A stretch of 33,403 nucleotides of DNA from Streptococcus sp. WM07 (GTDB taxonomy: Bacteria > Bacillota > Bacilli > Lactobacillales > Streptococcaceae), in contig NZ_SPPZ01000009.1 in assembly GCF_004570525.1 (NCBI RefSeq), positions 1-33,403 on the forward strand. The letters are read 5' to 3'. Made by a program: the position numbers and the translations under genes. Positions 24,514 through 33,061 of the stretch are shown here, in pieces. The notes beneath the pieces were generated by a model that saw only the letters and a list, made by a program, of their open reading frames with translations, searched no databases and had not been told where the DNA came from. How positions within the stretch are numbered: position 1 is the first letter of the stretch; each line of letters opens with the position of its first letter.

Positions 24514-24572
24514 TGAAAGCGTTTTTTAAACTTGTATAGACAAATTATAGTAGACTTGTCTATACTTGTCAA
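24514..24572 (-). promoter_or_regulatory. tre promoter with two TreR operator-like boxes and a cre-like site
   Basis: On the minus strand a perfect promoter is visible: TTGACA (rc of 24567-24572), a 17-base spacer and TATAAT (rc of 24544-24549). Two half-identical boxes face each other: the rc of TTGTCTATAC (24556-24565) in the spacer, and TTGTCTATACAA (rc of 24532-24543) just after the -10. They resemble the TreR box TTGTATATACAA. Further downstream, TGAAAGCGTTTTTT (24514-24527 on plus) matches 12 of 14 positions of the cre consensus, suggesting CcpA roadblock repression. Confidence 0.7.
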
Positions 24573-24595
24573 GGGTTCATGTGGAAAAAGTTTAT

Positions 24596-24631
24596 AAAAA
24601 AGCCCCCTACTGGGATGATTCCAGCAGGGGG
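24596..24631 (-). terminator. Terminator of an orphan minus-strand frame
   Basis: CCCCCT-A-CTGG (24603-24613) pairs with CCAG-C-AGGGGG (24621-24631) around a 7-base loop. On the minus strand it is followed by six T residues (A-run 24596-24601). It sits upstream of the treP promoter on the same strand and would end transcription from the remnant frame at 24639-24746. Confidence 0.72.
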
Positions 24632-24638
24632 TGAGTCA

Positions 24639-24746
24639 TTAGTCAACAAAACCGATCGTTAAAAAGATTGCTGCTAGAAGGAGGAGATGGACTTTCTTTT
24701 CTTGAACATAGAAAGAGTAGAGGAGACCTCCTAAAAATATAGTCAA
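24639..24746 (-). pseudogene. Possible C-terminal remnant of a membrane protein
   Basis: The minus-strand frame from TTG 24746 to TAA 24639 encodes 35 residues. It has two hydrophobic stretches (TIFLGGLLYSFYV and VHLLLLAAIFLTIGFV) separated by the charged QEKK. The composition and following terminator look like the C-terminal end of a multi-pass membrane protein. The frame stays open upstream to about 24790, running into the copY promoter, and no start with a proper ribosome binding site is seen. I do not recognise the family. Alternatives are a small leaderless membrane peptide or a chance frame. Confidence 0.35.
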
Positions 24747-24751
24747 AGGGC

Positions 24752-24802
24752 TTGACAAATTGAGTCTACAAATGTAAACTTCAAATATAGACTACAAGTG
24801 TA
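24752..24802 (+). promoter_or_regulatory. copY promoter with two cop boxes
   Basis: The -35 TTGACA (24752-24757) and -10 TAAACT (24775-24780) are spaced by 17 bases. Two CopY operators match TACANNTGTA exactly: TACAAATGTA (24767-24776), overlapping the -10, and TACAAGTGTA (24793-24802), near the likely transcription start. Two tandem cop boxes are the known arrangement in Enterococcus and streptococci. Confidence 0.88.
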
Positions 24803-24823
24803 AACAAAAAAGAGGTAAACGCT

Positions 24824-25249
24824 ATGAAAGGAATCATGTCGACTGCAGAATGGCAGGTAATGCGGGTTCTCTGGGCTCATCCAGACAGTGGCAGTAGTCA
24901 GATTATTGACTACCTGCAAGCGGATTTTGAGTGGAAACCCAGCACCGTCAAGACTCTTTTGACTAGGCTCAAGGATAAGGGCTTGATTGAGGCTCAAGCG
25001 GAAGGCAAACGCTTTGTTTATCGAGCTGTGACGAGTGAGCAGCAGGAGTTAGAGAAGATGGGGCAAGAGTGGTTGGACAATCAGTGTCAGACCAAGCATG
25101 GGGAGCATTTATTGGCTCTTTTGAAGCAGGCCCAACTGACTCAGTCTGACTTGGAGAATCTAGTAGCTTGGGCGGAGACAGTCAAGGAAACAGCACCGAC
25201 TCAAGTGGCTTGTTCTTGTTTGCCGGGGCAATGTGATTGTCATGCTTAG
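24824..25249 (+). CDS. copY: Copper-responsive repressor CopY
   Basis: The 141-residue repressor belongs to the BlaI/MecI/CopY family. The N-terminal winged helix (about 5-70) contains EWQVMRVLW and KPSTVKTLLTRLKDKGLI. The C terminus has the metal-binding CxCxxxxCxC motif as CSCLPGQCDC. In known CopY proteins zinc bound there holds the DNA-binding dimer, and copper(I) displaces it and releases the operator. GAGG precedes the start. It heads copY-copA-copZ and has two exact cop boxes in its promoter, so it represses its own operon. Confidence 0.96.
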   Translation: MKGIMSTAEWQVMRVLWAHPDSGSSQIIDYLQADFEWKPSTVKTLLTRLKDKGLIEAQAEGKRFVYRAVTSEQQELEKMGQEWLDNQCQTKHGEHLLALLKQAQLTQSDLENLVAWAETVKETAPTQVACSCLPGQCDCHA

Positions 25250-25261
25250 AAGGAGATGAAG

Positions 25262-27487
25262 ATGGAAGAACGTTTGTACCAAGTTTCAGGCATGACCTGT
25301 GCTTCCTGTGCCTTAACGGTGGAAGCTGTTGCGGGGCAGCAGGAGGGAGTTGAAGAGGCGCAGGTTAACTTAGCAACTGAAAAATTGACTCTGAGAACGA
25401 CAGGGGATTTTCAAGCTAGTGTCTTGGAGGCAGCGGTGTCTGGTCTGGGATATGATTTAGTAGAGCAGCAGTTAGAGTGGGATGCCGAGCAACGCCAGTC
25501 TCAAGAGGAAGACAAGGAAATTCGATTGGAGGCTGAGCGTCGGCGTTTGCTAGGGACCGCCTTGTTGACACTGCCCTTACTCTATATTGCTATGGGCTCC
25601 ATGTGGGGCTTGCCTCTTCCAAGTTTTTTAGCGCAAGGGGCTCCTTTTGTCCTGGTCCAGTTCCTTTTGACAACGGTCGTTCTTTATTTAGGGCACGGTT
25701 TTTACCAACGTGGTCTGCGCAATCTTTTTCAGGGGCATCCCAATATGGATAGTTTGATTGCCTTGGGAACAGGTGCTGCCTATCTCTATTCGACCTATGG
25801 AACTTGGCAGGTTTTGCAGGGACAAGACCATTTTGCCCACCATCTCTATTTTGAGTCGGCCGCAACCATTATTTTCTTTGTTTTCTTAGGGAAATATTTA
25901 GAGGCAAGGGCCAAGCAAGAGACTTCTCGTGCTCTGCAAGGACTTAGTCAGTTAGCACCCCAAGAAGCGACACGTATCGGGACTGCAGGGCCAGAAATCG
26001 TTGCGACCAAGGATTTGAAGGTCGGAGATCGGGTACGGGTCTTTCCTGGAGATAGTTTCCCGGTGGATGGAATTGTCCTAGCAGGCAGTGGTTATGTGGA
26101 CGAATCCATGATGACGGGGGAAAGTCTTCCTGTTTATAAGGAAGCTGGTCAGTCGGTTTGGGCGGGAAGTCTCAATCAAAGCGGTAGTGTGGATTACCAA
26201 GTTACTCAAGTGGGAGGAGCAACTCTGCTGGCTCAAATTATTACCTTGGTCGAAGAGGCCCAGGCACAAAAAGCGCCGATTGCCGCCTTGGCAGACCGCT
26301 TGGCTCGTTATTTTGTACCGCTGGTCTTGGTAGGTGCCTTATTAGCGAGTTTAGCTTGGTATTTCTTGGGTGGGGCAGATCTGGAATTTGCCTTGTCGAT
26401 TTTTATAGCAGTCTTGGTGATTGCCTGTCCTTGTGCCTTAGGCTTAGCGACACCGACAGCGATGATGGTGGCGACTGGGCGGGGTGCTCAAAAAGGTGTG
26501 CTGCTTAAATCCGGTCCGGCTTTGGAAAGTTTGGCTCAGATTCAGACGGTACTGTTGGATAAGACAGGGACTGTCACAGCTGGTCAGATGAAGTTGACAG
26601 ATTTAGAGCTTTGGACAGAGGAGTCACGAGCAGAGGTTTTGGCTCTTCTAGCTTCCGCCGAAAGTCATAGTGAGCACCCAATTGCTCAAGCATTTGTGCA
26701 GGCGGCTGAAGAAGAGGGGATTGCTTTGCGGGCTGCCTATGACTTTCAAGCCCATGTCGGGCGTGGCATTGTGGCTCAGGTTGACGGGCAACGGATCTTG
26801 GTTGGAACTAGTCGCTACTTAGAAGAGCAGGGTGTTGTCATTCCGCATGAGTTGGATTTACAGTCTTGGGAAAGTGCTGGAAAAACGACTCTCTTGTTGG
26901 CGCGTGAGGGAATTCTATTAGCGGCTCTAGCGGTTTCGGATCCTATTAAGGAGACTAGCCGCGAGGCGATTAGACAATTGAAAAAACGTGATTTGGAAGT
27001 TGTTCTTTTGACAGGTGATAAAGAAGCAACTGCCCAAGCTATTGCCAAAGAAGTGGGAATTACCCAAGTTGTGGCTCAGGTACTTCCACAGGATAAGGCT
27101 GCTCAAGTTGCTGCCTATCAAGAGCAAGGAAAACTCGTAGCCATGGTTGGCGACGGTATTAATGATGCTCCAGCTCTAGTTCAAGCTGAGGTCGGGATTG
27201 CCATGGGAACTGGAACAGATATTGCCATGGATGCTGCTGATTTGGTTCTTCTCCAAGGTGATTTGCTCAGTTTAGTCGATGCGGTTACCCTTAGTCGAGC
27301 TACACTTGGAATCATTAAAGAAAACCTCTTCTGGGCCTTTATCTACAATATCATTGGTATTCCAATTGCCATGGGACTTCTTTACATCTTCGGAGGTCCT
27401 CTCTTGAATCCTATGTTAGCTGGCTTAGCTATGAGCTTGTCCTCTGTATCTGTTGTCTTGAACGCCCTTCGCTTACGCTGGAAATAA
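25262..27487 (+). CDS. copA: Copper-exporting P-type ATPase
   Basis: The 741-residue P1B-type ATPase pumps copper(I) out of the cell. It has one N-terminal heavy-metal domain with GMTCASC (C13, C16), then eight helices, the TGES actuator motif (about 286), the intramembrane CPC (389-391, IACPCALGLATP), the phosphorylated aspartate in DKTGT (about 433), an HP locus in SEHPIAQAF, and GDGINDAPAL. I chose the ATG at 25262. The upstream ATG at 25256 abuts the AAGGAG site with no spacing, while 25262 has a 6-base spacing. Monovalent copper specificity is inferred from CPC and the copY/copZ neighbours. No truncation is seen. Confidence 0.96.
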   Translation: MEERLYQVSGMTCASCALTVEAVAGQQEGVEEAQVNLATEKLTLRTTGDFQASVLEAAVSGLGYDLVEQQLEWDAEQRQSQEEDKEIRLEAERRRLLGTALLTLPLLYIAMGSMWGLPLPSFLAQGAPFVLVQFLLTTVVLYLGHGFYQRGLRNLFQGHPNMDSLIALGTGAAYLYSTYGTWQVLQGQDHFAHHLYFESAATIIFFVFLGKYLEARAKQETSRALQGLSQLAPQEATRIGTAGPEIVATKDLKVGDRVRVFPGDSFPVDGIVLAGSGYVDESMMTGESLPVYKEAGQSVWAGSLNQSGSVDYQVTQVGGATLLAQIITLVEEAQAQKAPIAALADRLARYFVPLVLVGALLASLAWYFLGGADLEFALSIFIAVLVIACPCALGLATPTAMMVATGRGAQKGVLLKSGPALESLAQIQTVLLDKTGTVTAGQMKLTDLELWTEESRAEVLALLASAESHSEHPIAQAFVQAAEEEGIALRAAYDFQAHVGRGIVAQVDGQRILVGTSRYLEEQGVVIPHELDLQSWESAGKTTLLLAREGILLAALAVSDPIKETSREAIRQLKKRDLEVVLLTGDKEATAQAIAKEVGITQVVAQVLPQDKAAQVAAYQEQGKLVAMVGDGINDAPALVQAEVGIAMGTGTDIAMDAADLVLLQGDLLSLVDAVTLSRATLGIIKENLFWAFIYNIIGIPIAMGLLYIFGGPLLNPMLAGLAMSLSSVSVVLNALRLRWK

Positions 27488-27497
27488 AGGAGAAAAC

Positions 27498-27707
27498 ATG
27501 AAACAAACTGTTCAATTAGCAGGATTATCCTGCCAAAATTGCGTTAAACATACCACAGCAGCCCTCTCAAAACTGGTAGGTGTAGAATCCGTGACTATTG
27601 ATCTGGATCAACAGCTAGCCCAAGTGACAACCAATACAGTCTATCAGGCTCAGGCCTATCAAGAAGTTCTAGGCCCCTTGCCCTACAAGGTTGAATCTGT
27701 TCGTTAA
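27498..27707 (+). CDS. copZ: Copper chaperone CopZ
   Basis: The 69-residue HMA-domain protein has the metal site SCQNC (C12, C15) and a beta-alpha-beta-beta-alpha-beta pattern. It carries copper(I) to CopA for export and to CopY for induction. It follows copA by 10 bases with GGAG in the gap, and is closed by a terminator overlapping its stop codon. The MxCxxC motif reads LSCQNC, so the usual methionine before the first cysteine is replaced by leucine-serine. Confidence 0.93.
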   Translation: MKQTVQLAGLSCQNCVKHTTAALSKLVGVESVTIDLDQQLAQVTTNTVYQAQAYQEVLGPLPYKVESVR

Positions 27708-27750
27708 CACAAAAACGCCGTTCCTTTTTTGGGAGACGGCGTTTTTGTGT
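27707..27750 (+). terminator. Strong terminator of the cop operon
   Basis: A perfect 14-base stem (ACACAAAAACGCCG, 27707-27720, with 27737-27750) closes a 16-base loop. The right arm carries a T5 run. It starts in the copZ stop codon. Confidence 0.85.
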
Positions 27751-27818
27751 GAGTGCTTATGGGGAGCTTGTTTGAAGCTATTTTCTAATTGCTTTAGCAA
27801 ACCTAGTTTTGTCTTTTG

Positions 27819-28406
27819 TTATCCTATCCCCAAAGCCGCTTTAGCTAGCTGATCGGCACGATCATTGAGGGGATCACCACTGTGGGCGTGGACTTTACGG
27901 AAGTGGATTTGAATGAGTGGGGAGTAGCGGTCAAACTCTTTTTTGTAGGCTTGGGAGATGGCCTTATTGGTTTTCCAGTCGCCGGTGGCCCAGGATTCGA
28001 TACCTTGGTAATCGTAATAAATAGTGATGCTGGGATAGTCGTTGAGAACAGCCCACTTGATAGCGGCTAGGCTGGCTAGGCATTCCCCAGCCACTTGGTG
28101 AGATTCAAGGAAGATATCACGATCTCCAGCAAAGGAAAGACTTTCGATCTCTTTTCCGTTCAAGATAAAGGAGACGCCGGAACCGTATGCCTGATTCCGT
28201 TTATCGTAGGAGCCGTCCACATAGGCTTGAAGTTGGTCAGAGGCGATGGGTGCTTGGGTTTTGTCCTCTATGTAGACAATAGCCTCTTCTTGGCTGGTGA
28301 AGGATTTATATTGTGCACCTGAGAAGCCTTGAACTTGTTGTTGCGCTTCGGGCCAGCTGGTGTAGATTCCTGGTTGGCGTCCTTTTTTGACTGCGTAAAA
28401 TTTCAT
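27819..28406 (-). CDS. rnhA: Ribonuclease H1 with N-terminal hybrid-binding domain
   Basis: The 195-residue protein combines a short hybrid-binding domain (about 1-46; KFYAVKKGRQPGIYTSW and QYKSFTSQEEAIVYI) with an RNase H type 1 domain. The catalytic carboxylates are present: D64 (YVDGSY), E108 (AGECLA), D132 (YYDYQG) and D185 (NDRADQLAKA). It should cleave RNA in RNA-DNA hybrids such as R-loops. Intact DEDD suggests activity, unlike the catalytically dead RnhA-like YpdQ of Bacillus. It lies 11 bases after rlmA on the same strand, with AAAGGAC before its ATG, so the two form an operon. Confidence 0.88.
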   Translation of the reverse strand: MKFYAVKKGRQPGIYTSWPEAQQQVQGFSGAQYKSFTSQEEAIVYIEDKTQAPIASDQLQAYVDGSYDKRNQAYGSGVSFILNGKEIESLSFAGDRDIFLESHQVAGECLASLAAIKWAVLNDYPSITIYYDYQGIESWATGDWKTNKAISQAYKKEFDRYSPLIQIHFRKVHAHSGDPLNDRADQLAKAALGIG

Positions 28407-28417
28407 AAGCGTCCTTT

Positions 28418-29239
28418 CTAAAAGCGAGCTTGGTAGAGGGTTGCGGAAATGGTGATGTGAGTCAGCTTGGTCCAGTCAAAGTCTGTGAGATTTACTTGTT
28501 GGAGCAGTGGGGTCATCTCTAATAAAGCTTCTCGGAGCTGGGGTGTTAGAGAATAGGTGGCGGTTAGCTCTTTCTGGTCTAGGATTTGCATCTGTTCTTT
28601 GAGGTGGTGATCAATGTCCTCGGGCTGATAGGCTTCTTTGCCCAGAATCTTTCGAATTTCAATCAAATGTTGAGATCCTGGAATAACCTTGAGGACTGTC
28701 CCTTGGGGCTGTAATAACCGCTGAAACTCTTGATAGTTAGCTGGAGAAAAGACATCCAAAATCAAATCGAGACTGTGATTTTCTAAGGGAATCTTGGCTA
28801 GGTCTGCCACAAACCATTTGATGTGTTGGTGGCTATCCGTCTTGCTGGCGAGAAGGATGGAGTCTTTGGACAAGTCAAAGGCATAATAGTTACTAGAATA
28901 GCTATTTTCCAGATGTCGGCTGTAGAAGCCTTCACCACAGGCGACATCTAAGATGGATCGTGGCTGCAGTTTCTCGATTTGCTGAGTCAGGCCTTCTAGG
29001 ATATGGTCATAGAGTCCAGCTTCCAGGATTGTTTGGCGAGCTAAAAAGGAGTTTTTCTGGTAGTGCTGAGAGGTCTTGGCCTGGGGAGCTAAATTGATAT
29101 AACCTTGCTTGGCTAAGTCGAAACTATGGCGATTCTCACAGACTAGACTGCGTTCCTGAAGGTGTAAGGTTTGATGGCAGTGGGGGCAGATAAAGAGGAG
29201 GGAAGAATCTGTAAATCGTTGAAGTTTGGGTGGCAGCAT
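28418..29239 (-). CDS. rlmA: 23S rRNA (guanine-N1) methyltransferase RlmA
   Basis: The 273-residue enzyme has an N-terminal zinc finger (C18, C21, C34, H38 in CPHC...CENRH) and an S-adenosylmethionine-binding methyltransferase domain (ILDVACGEGFYSRHLE, about 95-110). Gram-positive members (RlmA-II, TlrB) methylate G748 of 23S rRNA and affect tylosin and telithromycin sensitivity; Gram-negative RlmA-I methylates G745. The Gram-positive context favours G748. AAAGGAG precedes the ATG. It heads a short unit with rnhA; a terminator separates it from upstream tyrS, so it needs its own promoter (not clear) or read-through. Confidence 0.9.
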   Translation of the reverse strand: MLPPKLQRFTDSSLLFICPHCHQTLHLQERSLVCENRHSFDLAKQGYINLAPQAKTSQHYQKNSFLARQTILEAGLYDHILEGLTQQIEKLQPRSILDVACGEGFYSRHLENSYSSNYYAFDLSKDSILLASKTDSHQHIKWFVADLAKIPLENHSLDLILDVFSPANYQEFQRLLQPQGTVLKVIPGSQHLIEIRKILGKEAYQPEDIDHHLKEQMQILDQKELTATYSLTPQLREALLEMTPLLQQVNLTDFDWTKLTHITISATLYQARF

Positions 29240-29259
29240 AGAGTAGTCTCCTTTGGTTG

Positions 29260-29295
29260 GAAAAGGCCAGGGCCCAAAACTGGGTCCTAGCCTTT
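29260..29295 (-). terminator. Terminator of tyrS
   Basis: AAAGGC-C-AGG-G-CCCA (from 29262) pairs with TGGG-T-CCT-A-GCCTTT (to 29295), with isolated mismatches, around AAAAC. The minus strand reads the T-run after it. It lies 8 bases past the tyrS stop. Confidence 0.72.
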
Positions 29296-29302
29296 GTGAA
29301 GT

Positions 29303-30559
29303 CTAGTATGTTAGAATAGAATATTTTTTCTTACCGCGACGGATAACAGTGAGTTGGTCTTCGAGGCGGTCCTTGTTATCTAGCTGGTAGTCCAAGTCTT
29401 GGATACGTTCACCGTTGATGTAGATAGCGCCATTCGTCACATCTTCACGAGCTTGGCGTTTGGATGGGGAAATGCCAGCTGTCACCAAGATATCAACCAG
29501 ATTCAAGCTATCTTGACCAGTTACTTGGTAGTTTGGCACATCGCCTAACCCTTGCAGTAGTTCGGAAACAGAAAGTTCTTGGATATTTCCAGAGAAAAGG
29601 CTTTCGGTGATTTTGAGGGCTTGTTCATAGGCTGCTTGGCCGTGAACGAGGGAAACTACTTCTTTAGCCAGAATTTTTTGGGCTAGTCGTTGGTGTGGAG
29701 CTGCTAAGAACTCTTTTTCAATCTCTGCGATTTCCTCTAATGAAAGGAAAGTGAAGATTTTCAAGAAGCGAACAGCATCGTCATCCAAGACATTAAGCCA
29801 GAACTGGTACATTTCATAAGGACTGGTTTTGCTAGCATCTAACCAAACAGCGTTTCCTTCGGATTTACCGAATTTTTTACCGTTAGCATCAGTAATCAAT
29901 GGAACGGTGAGAACATGGCCAGTTGTATTAGCCTTGCGGCGAAGCAATTCAGTTCCAGCAGTCATGTTGCCCCACTGGTCACTTCCTCCAATTTGGAGGG
30001 TCACATTGCGTTCTTGGTTGAGAGTGTAGAAGTCGTAGCCTTGCATGATCTGGTAGGCAAATTCGGTATAGGAAATTCCAGTTTCAATCCGGGATTTAAC
30101 CGAATCCTTGCTCATCATGTAATTCACAGTGAAGTACTTTCCGATATCCCGGAGGAAGTCAATGAAGCTAACGCTGCCAAACCAGTCATAGTTGTTGACC
30201 ATTTCTGCCTTGTTGGCACCATTGTCGAAGTCTAAGAAACGGGAGAGTTGTCCTTGGATTTTTGTTACCCAGCCGTCAACGGTTTCTTTGGTTTGTAGGC
30301 TGCGTTCGGCATCCTTGAAGGATGGGTCACCAATGAGTCCAGTTGCACCACCAACCAAGGCATAGGGTTTGTGCCCAGCTAATTGCAAGCGACGGCTGGT
30401 GAGAATCGCTACTAAGTGGCCTAAGTGCAAGCTGTCAGCGGTAGGGTCATAACCTGTATAGTAAGAGACTTGTCCTTCCTCTAGCGCTTTGCGAAGAGCT
30501 TCTTCATCCGTTGTTTGGAAGACCAAGCCCCTTTCTTTCAGCTCATCAAAAATGTGCAT
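29303..30559 (-). CDS. tyrS: Tyrosyl-tRNA synthetase
   Basis: The 418-residue class I synthetase charges tRNA-Tyr. It has the HIGH motif as HLGH (45-48), the tyrosine-pocket stretch [11 protein letters not shown] (189-199), the KMSKS-type KFGKS (229-233), and a C-terminal S4-like RNA-binding domain (about 350-418). I chose the ATG at 30559 (MHIFDEL) because AAAGGAG lies 6 bases upstream. The longer frame to 30688 would run through both divergent promoters into pbp1b. No T-box leader fits in the 118-base gap to pbp1b. Confidence 0.97.
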   Translation of the reverse strand: MHIFDELKERGLVFQTTDEEALRKALEEGQVSYYTGYDPTADSLHLGHLVAILTSRRLQLAGHKPYALVGGATGLIGDPSFKDAERSLQTKETVDGWVTKIQGQLSRFLDFDNGANKAEMVNNYDWFGSVSFIDFLRDIGKYFTVNYMMSKDSVKSRIETGISYTEFAYQIMQGYDFYTLNQERNVTLQIGGSDQWGNMTAGTELLRRKANTTGHVLTVPLITDANGKKFGKSEGNAVWLDASKTSPYEMYQFWLNVLDDDAVRFLKIFTFLSLEEIAEIEKEFLAAPHQRLAQKILAKEVVSLVHGQAAYEQALKITESLFSGNIQELSVSELLQGLGDVPNYQVTGQDSLNLVDILVTAGISPSKRQAREDVTNGAIYINGERIQDLDYQLDNKDRLEDQLTVIRRGKKKYSILTY

Positions 30560-30594
30560 GTCTGACTCCTTTTTTGTTTCATTTTTCTTACTAC

Positions 30595-30623
30595 AGTTTA
30601 ACAAAATAAGGGATAATTGAAAA
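30595..30623 (-). promoter_or_regulatory. tyrS promoter
   Basis: On the minus strand TTTTCA (rc of 30618-30623) and TGT-TAAACT (-10 rc of 30595-30600, with an extended TGn) are spaced by 17 bases. The -35 overlaps the -35 of the divergent pbp1b promoter. Confidence 0.55.
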
Positions 30624-30646
30624 GAGCGAGGGCATTTTGCTATAAT
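30617..30646 (+). promoter_or_regulatory. pbp1b promoter
   Basis: TTGAAA (30617-30622), an 18-base spacer, and TGC-TATAAT (-10 at 30641-30646) form an extended -10 promoter, 31 bases before the GTG start. Confidence 0.65.
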
Positions 30647-30677
30647 TGGGATTAACGTAAAAAAGGAGATAGACATT

Positions 30678-32969
30678 GTGAAGCACAAAGCTAAGAGGAA
30701 TAGGGAAGAGGAGGCGTGGACCTGGAAGGATAGTGTGGGAACAGTCTTTCAGGTACAGTATCTCCTGCTAAAGGTCTTGCTGGTTTTTTTCTGGGGGTTT
30801 CTGGTACTAGGTGTCGGCGTGGGTTTGGGATATGCGGTTAGTCTTTTTCAAACGGCACAAGTTCTAGAGGGAAATGAGTTAGTTCAGCAAGTGACGCGAG
30901 TAGCCGGTCAATCCGAGTTGCGTTATGCTGACGGGAGTTTGATTGAAAAGGTTGATAGTGATCTTTTGCGGACCCCCATTACTTTAGATAAGGTGTCCGC
31001 CTCAGTCCAGGATGCTGTGATTGCAACAGAAGATGAGAACTTCTATGACCATGATGGGATTGTTCCTAAGGCTGTTATTCGGGCAACTTTGGGATCTGTT
31101 GTCGGTCTTGGTAGTTCGAGTGGGGGTTCTACTCTGACTCAGCAGTTGATCAAACAGCAAGTTGTTGGAGATGCACCGACCTTTTCTCGGAAAGCGGCAG
31201 AAATTTTAGATGCCTTGGCCTTGGAGGAGTCTATGTCCAAGGAAGATATTCTGATGGCTTATCTCAATATTGCGCCTTTTGGGAGAAATTATAAGGGTCA
31301 AAATATAGCAGGGGTTGAAGAGGCAGCTCAGGGAATTTTTGGGAAAAGCGCAAGTGATCTCAATCTTCCTCAGTCAGCTTTTATAGCAGGACTTCCTCAG
31401 AGCCCTATTGTCTATTCCCCTTATGCGGCTGATGGAACACTAAAAACCGAAGAGAATCAGACGCTAGGACTAGAGCGGCAAAAAAATGTTCTTTACAATA
31501 TGTACCGAACTGGAAAAATCTCAGAGGCAGAGTACCAAGAAGCTTTAGACTATGATCTCCAAGCAGACTTTAGGCCAGGTCAGCCAACGGAAGGGGAAAC
31601 CCATAATTATCTTTACTATACCGCTGTAGCTGAGGCTCAAAAAGCGATGTACAGTTACCTGATTGAGCGGGATAAGGTGAGTGAACGGGATTTGAAAAAT
31701 GAGTCAACCGTAGCTGCTTATCAAGAACTGGCTGCAAAAGAGCTACACAGTGGGGGCTATGTTATCCATACCACGATTCACAAAGCTGTCCACCAAGCAA
31801 TGGAGGAAACAGCTGCCAACTATGGATCTGTGTTAGACGATGGAACTGGACGGGTTGAAGTTGGTAATGTTCTTCTGGATAATGCAACGGGAGCAGTTCT
31901 TGGATTTGTTGGAGGTCGGGATTATGAGACTAATCAGAACAATCATGCTTTTGAGACTGTCAGATCTCCAGGATCGACGATTAAATCTATTCTTCCGTAT
32001 GGCATAGCCATTGATCAAGGGATGATGGGAAGTGCCAGCATTGTGTCCAATTATCCGACAAATTATTCTAGTGGTCAGCCAATTATGCACGTGGGAAGCC
32101 GTGGGACAGCGATGATGCCCTTACAAGAGGCGATTAATAAATCGGAAAACATTCCTGCCTACTGGGCTTATCGAATGCTGCGGGAAAGTGGTGTGGATGT
32201 TGAAGATTACATGAAAAAGATGCATTACGATATTGCTGATTACAATATCGAAAGCCTCCCTCTTGGTGGTGGAATTGAGGTATCCGTTGATCGACATACG
32301 AATGCTTATCAAATGTTGGCAAATAATGGTCAGTACCAGGAACGTTATCTCGTAGCTGCGATTGATACTCAGTCTGGGGATCGAGTTTATGAACGTGCCA
32401 ATCAGCCTGTTCAGGTATTTTCTGCAGCGACTGCAACAATTATGCAAGAATTGTTACGTGGTGTTATCCAATCGGGTGATACAACAACCTTTAAGAGTCG
32501 TTTAGGAGGTCTAAATCCTTCCTTAGCGGGAGCGGATTGGATTGGTAAGACGGGAACTACGGATGATTATATGGATGCTTGGCTGATGGTAGCAACACCA
32601 GGGGCGACTTTGGGAGGTTGGACAGGTCATGATGATAATACTCCGATGTCGACAATGAGTGGTTACAATAATAATTCTCAATACATGGCCCAATTGGTTC
32701 AGGCCATACATCAGGCGGATCCAACAGTTTGGAAAACAGAGCAGCGCTTTGAATTGGCTCCAGATGTTATTCGATCAACTGTCCTTCGTTCAACAGGCCA
32801 AGCACCAGGTACGGTTGATATCAATGGTCGTCAAATAACAGTGTCCGGTGCTACTACTACCAGTTACTGGGCTGTAAATGGTGCGCCTGTAACTTCTTAT
32901 CGTTTTGCGATTGGTGGAAGTGACGCAGATTATCGACAAGCTTGGGCTTCTATTCAAGGAGGGCGCTAA
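30678..32969 (+). CDS. pbp1b: Class A penicillin-binding protein 1B
   Basis: The 763-residue bifunctional enzyme polymerises and crosslinks peptidoglycan. A charged cytoplasmic start is followed by one membrane helix (about 31-57). The GT51 glycosyltransferase domain has E118 in [12 protein letters not shown] and [12 protein letters not shown] (149-160). The transpeptidase domain has SPGSTIK (nucleophile S433, K436), SEN (489-491) and KTGT (624-627). The start is GTG at 30678, 10 bases after AAAGGAG. A short serine/threonine and glycine-rich tail ends the protein. It is divergent from tyrS, the common streptococcal layout. Nothing suggests beta-lactam resistance changes, but that cannot be judged without an alignment. 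Confidence 0.95.
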   Translation: MKHKAKRNREEEAWTWKDSVGTVFQVQYLLLKVLLVFFWGFLVLGVGVGLGYAVSLFQTAQVLEGNELVQQVTRVAGQSELRYADGSLIEKVDSDLLRTPITLDKVSASVQDAVIATEDENFYDHDGIVPKAVIRATLGSVVGLGSSSGGSTLTQQLIKQQVVGDAPTFSRKAAEILDALALEESMSKEDILMAYLNIAPFGRNYKGQNIAGVEEAAQGIFGKSASDLNLPQSAFIAGLPQSPIVYSPYAADGTLKTEENQTLGLERQKNVLYNMYRTGKISEAEYQEALDYDLQADFRPGQPTEGETHNYLYYTAVAEAQKAMYSYLIERDKVSERDLKNESTVAAYQELAAKELHSGGYVIHTTIHKAVHQAMEETAANYGSVLDDGTGRVEVGNVLLDNATGAVLGFVGGRDYETNQNNHAFETVRSPGSTIKSILPYGIAIDQGMMGSASIVSNYPTNYSSGQPIMHVGSRGTAMMPLQEAINKSENIPAYWAYRMLRESGVDVEDYMKKMHYDIADYNIESLPLGGGIEVSVDRHTNAYQMLANNGQYQERYLVAAIDTQSGDRVYERANQPVQVFSAATATIMQELLRGVIQSGDTTTFKSRLGGLNPSLAGADWIGKTGTTDDYMDAWLMVATPGATLGGWTGHDDNTPMSTMSGYNNNSQYMAQLVQAIHQADPTVWKTEQRFELAPDVIRSTVLRSTGQAPGTVDINGRQITVSGATTTSYWAVNGAPVTSYRFAIGGSDADYRQAWASIQGGR

Positions 32970-33001
32970 AGGATCTCTCAGGAATATTCGATAGTTATAT
33001 G

Positions 33002-33029
33002 AGGCAGGGTTTTGAATCCTGCCTTTTTT
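33002..33029 (+). terminator. Intrinsic terminator after pbp1b
   Basis: AGGCAGG (33002-33008) pairs with CCTGCCT (33018-33024) around a 9-base loop, followed by a T-tract to 33029. It lies 32 bases after the stop. Confidence 0.85.
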
Positions 33030-33061
33030 GTGACATCACCTCATCAAAGGAATTTTTATAC

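Noticed and set aside
25256-25261. First of two ATGs for CopA
   Set aside because: It touches the AAGGAG site, leaving no spacing; 25262 is well placed.
30560-30688. 43-residue extension of TyrRS, or a T-box leader
   Set aside because: The extension crosses both divergent promoters and the pbp1b start. The gap is too short for a T-box, and no T-box signature is seen.
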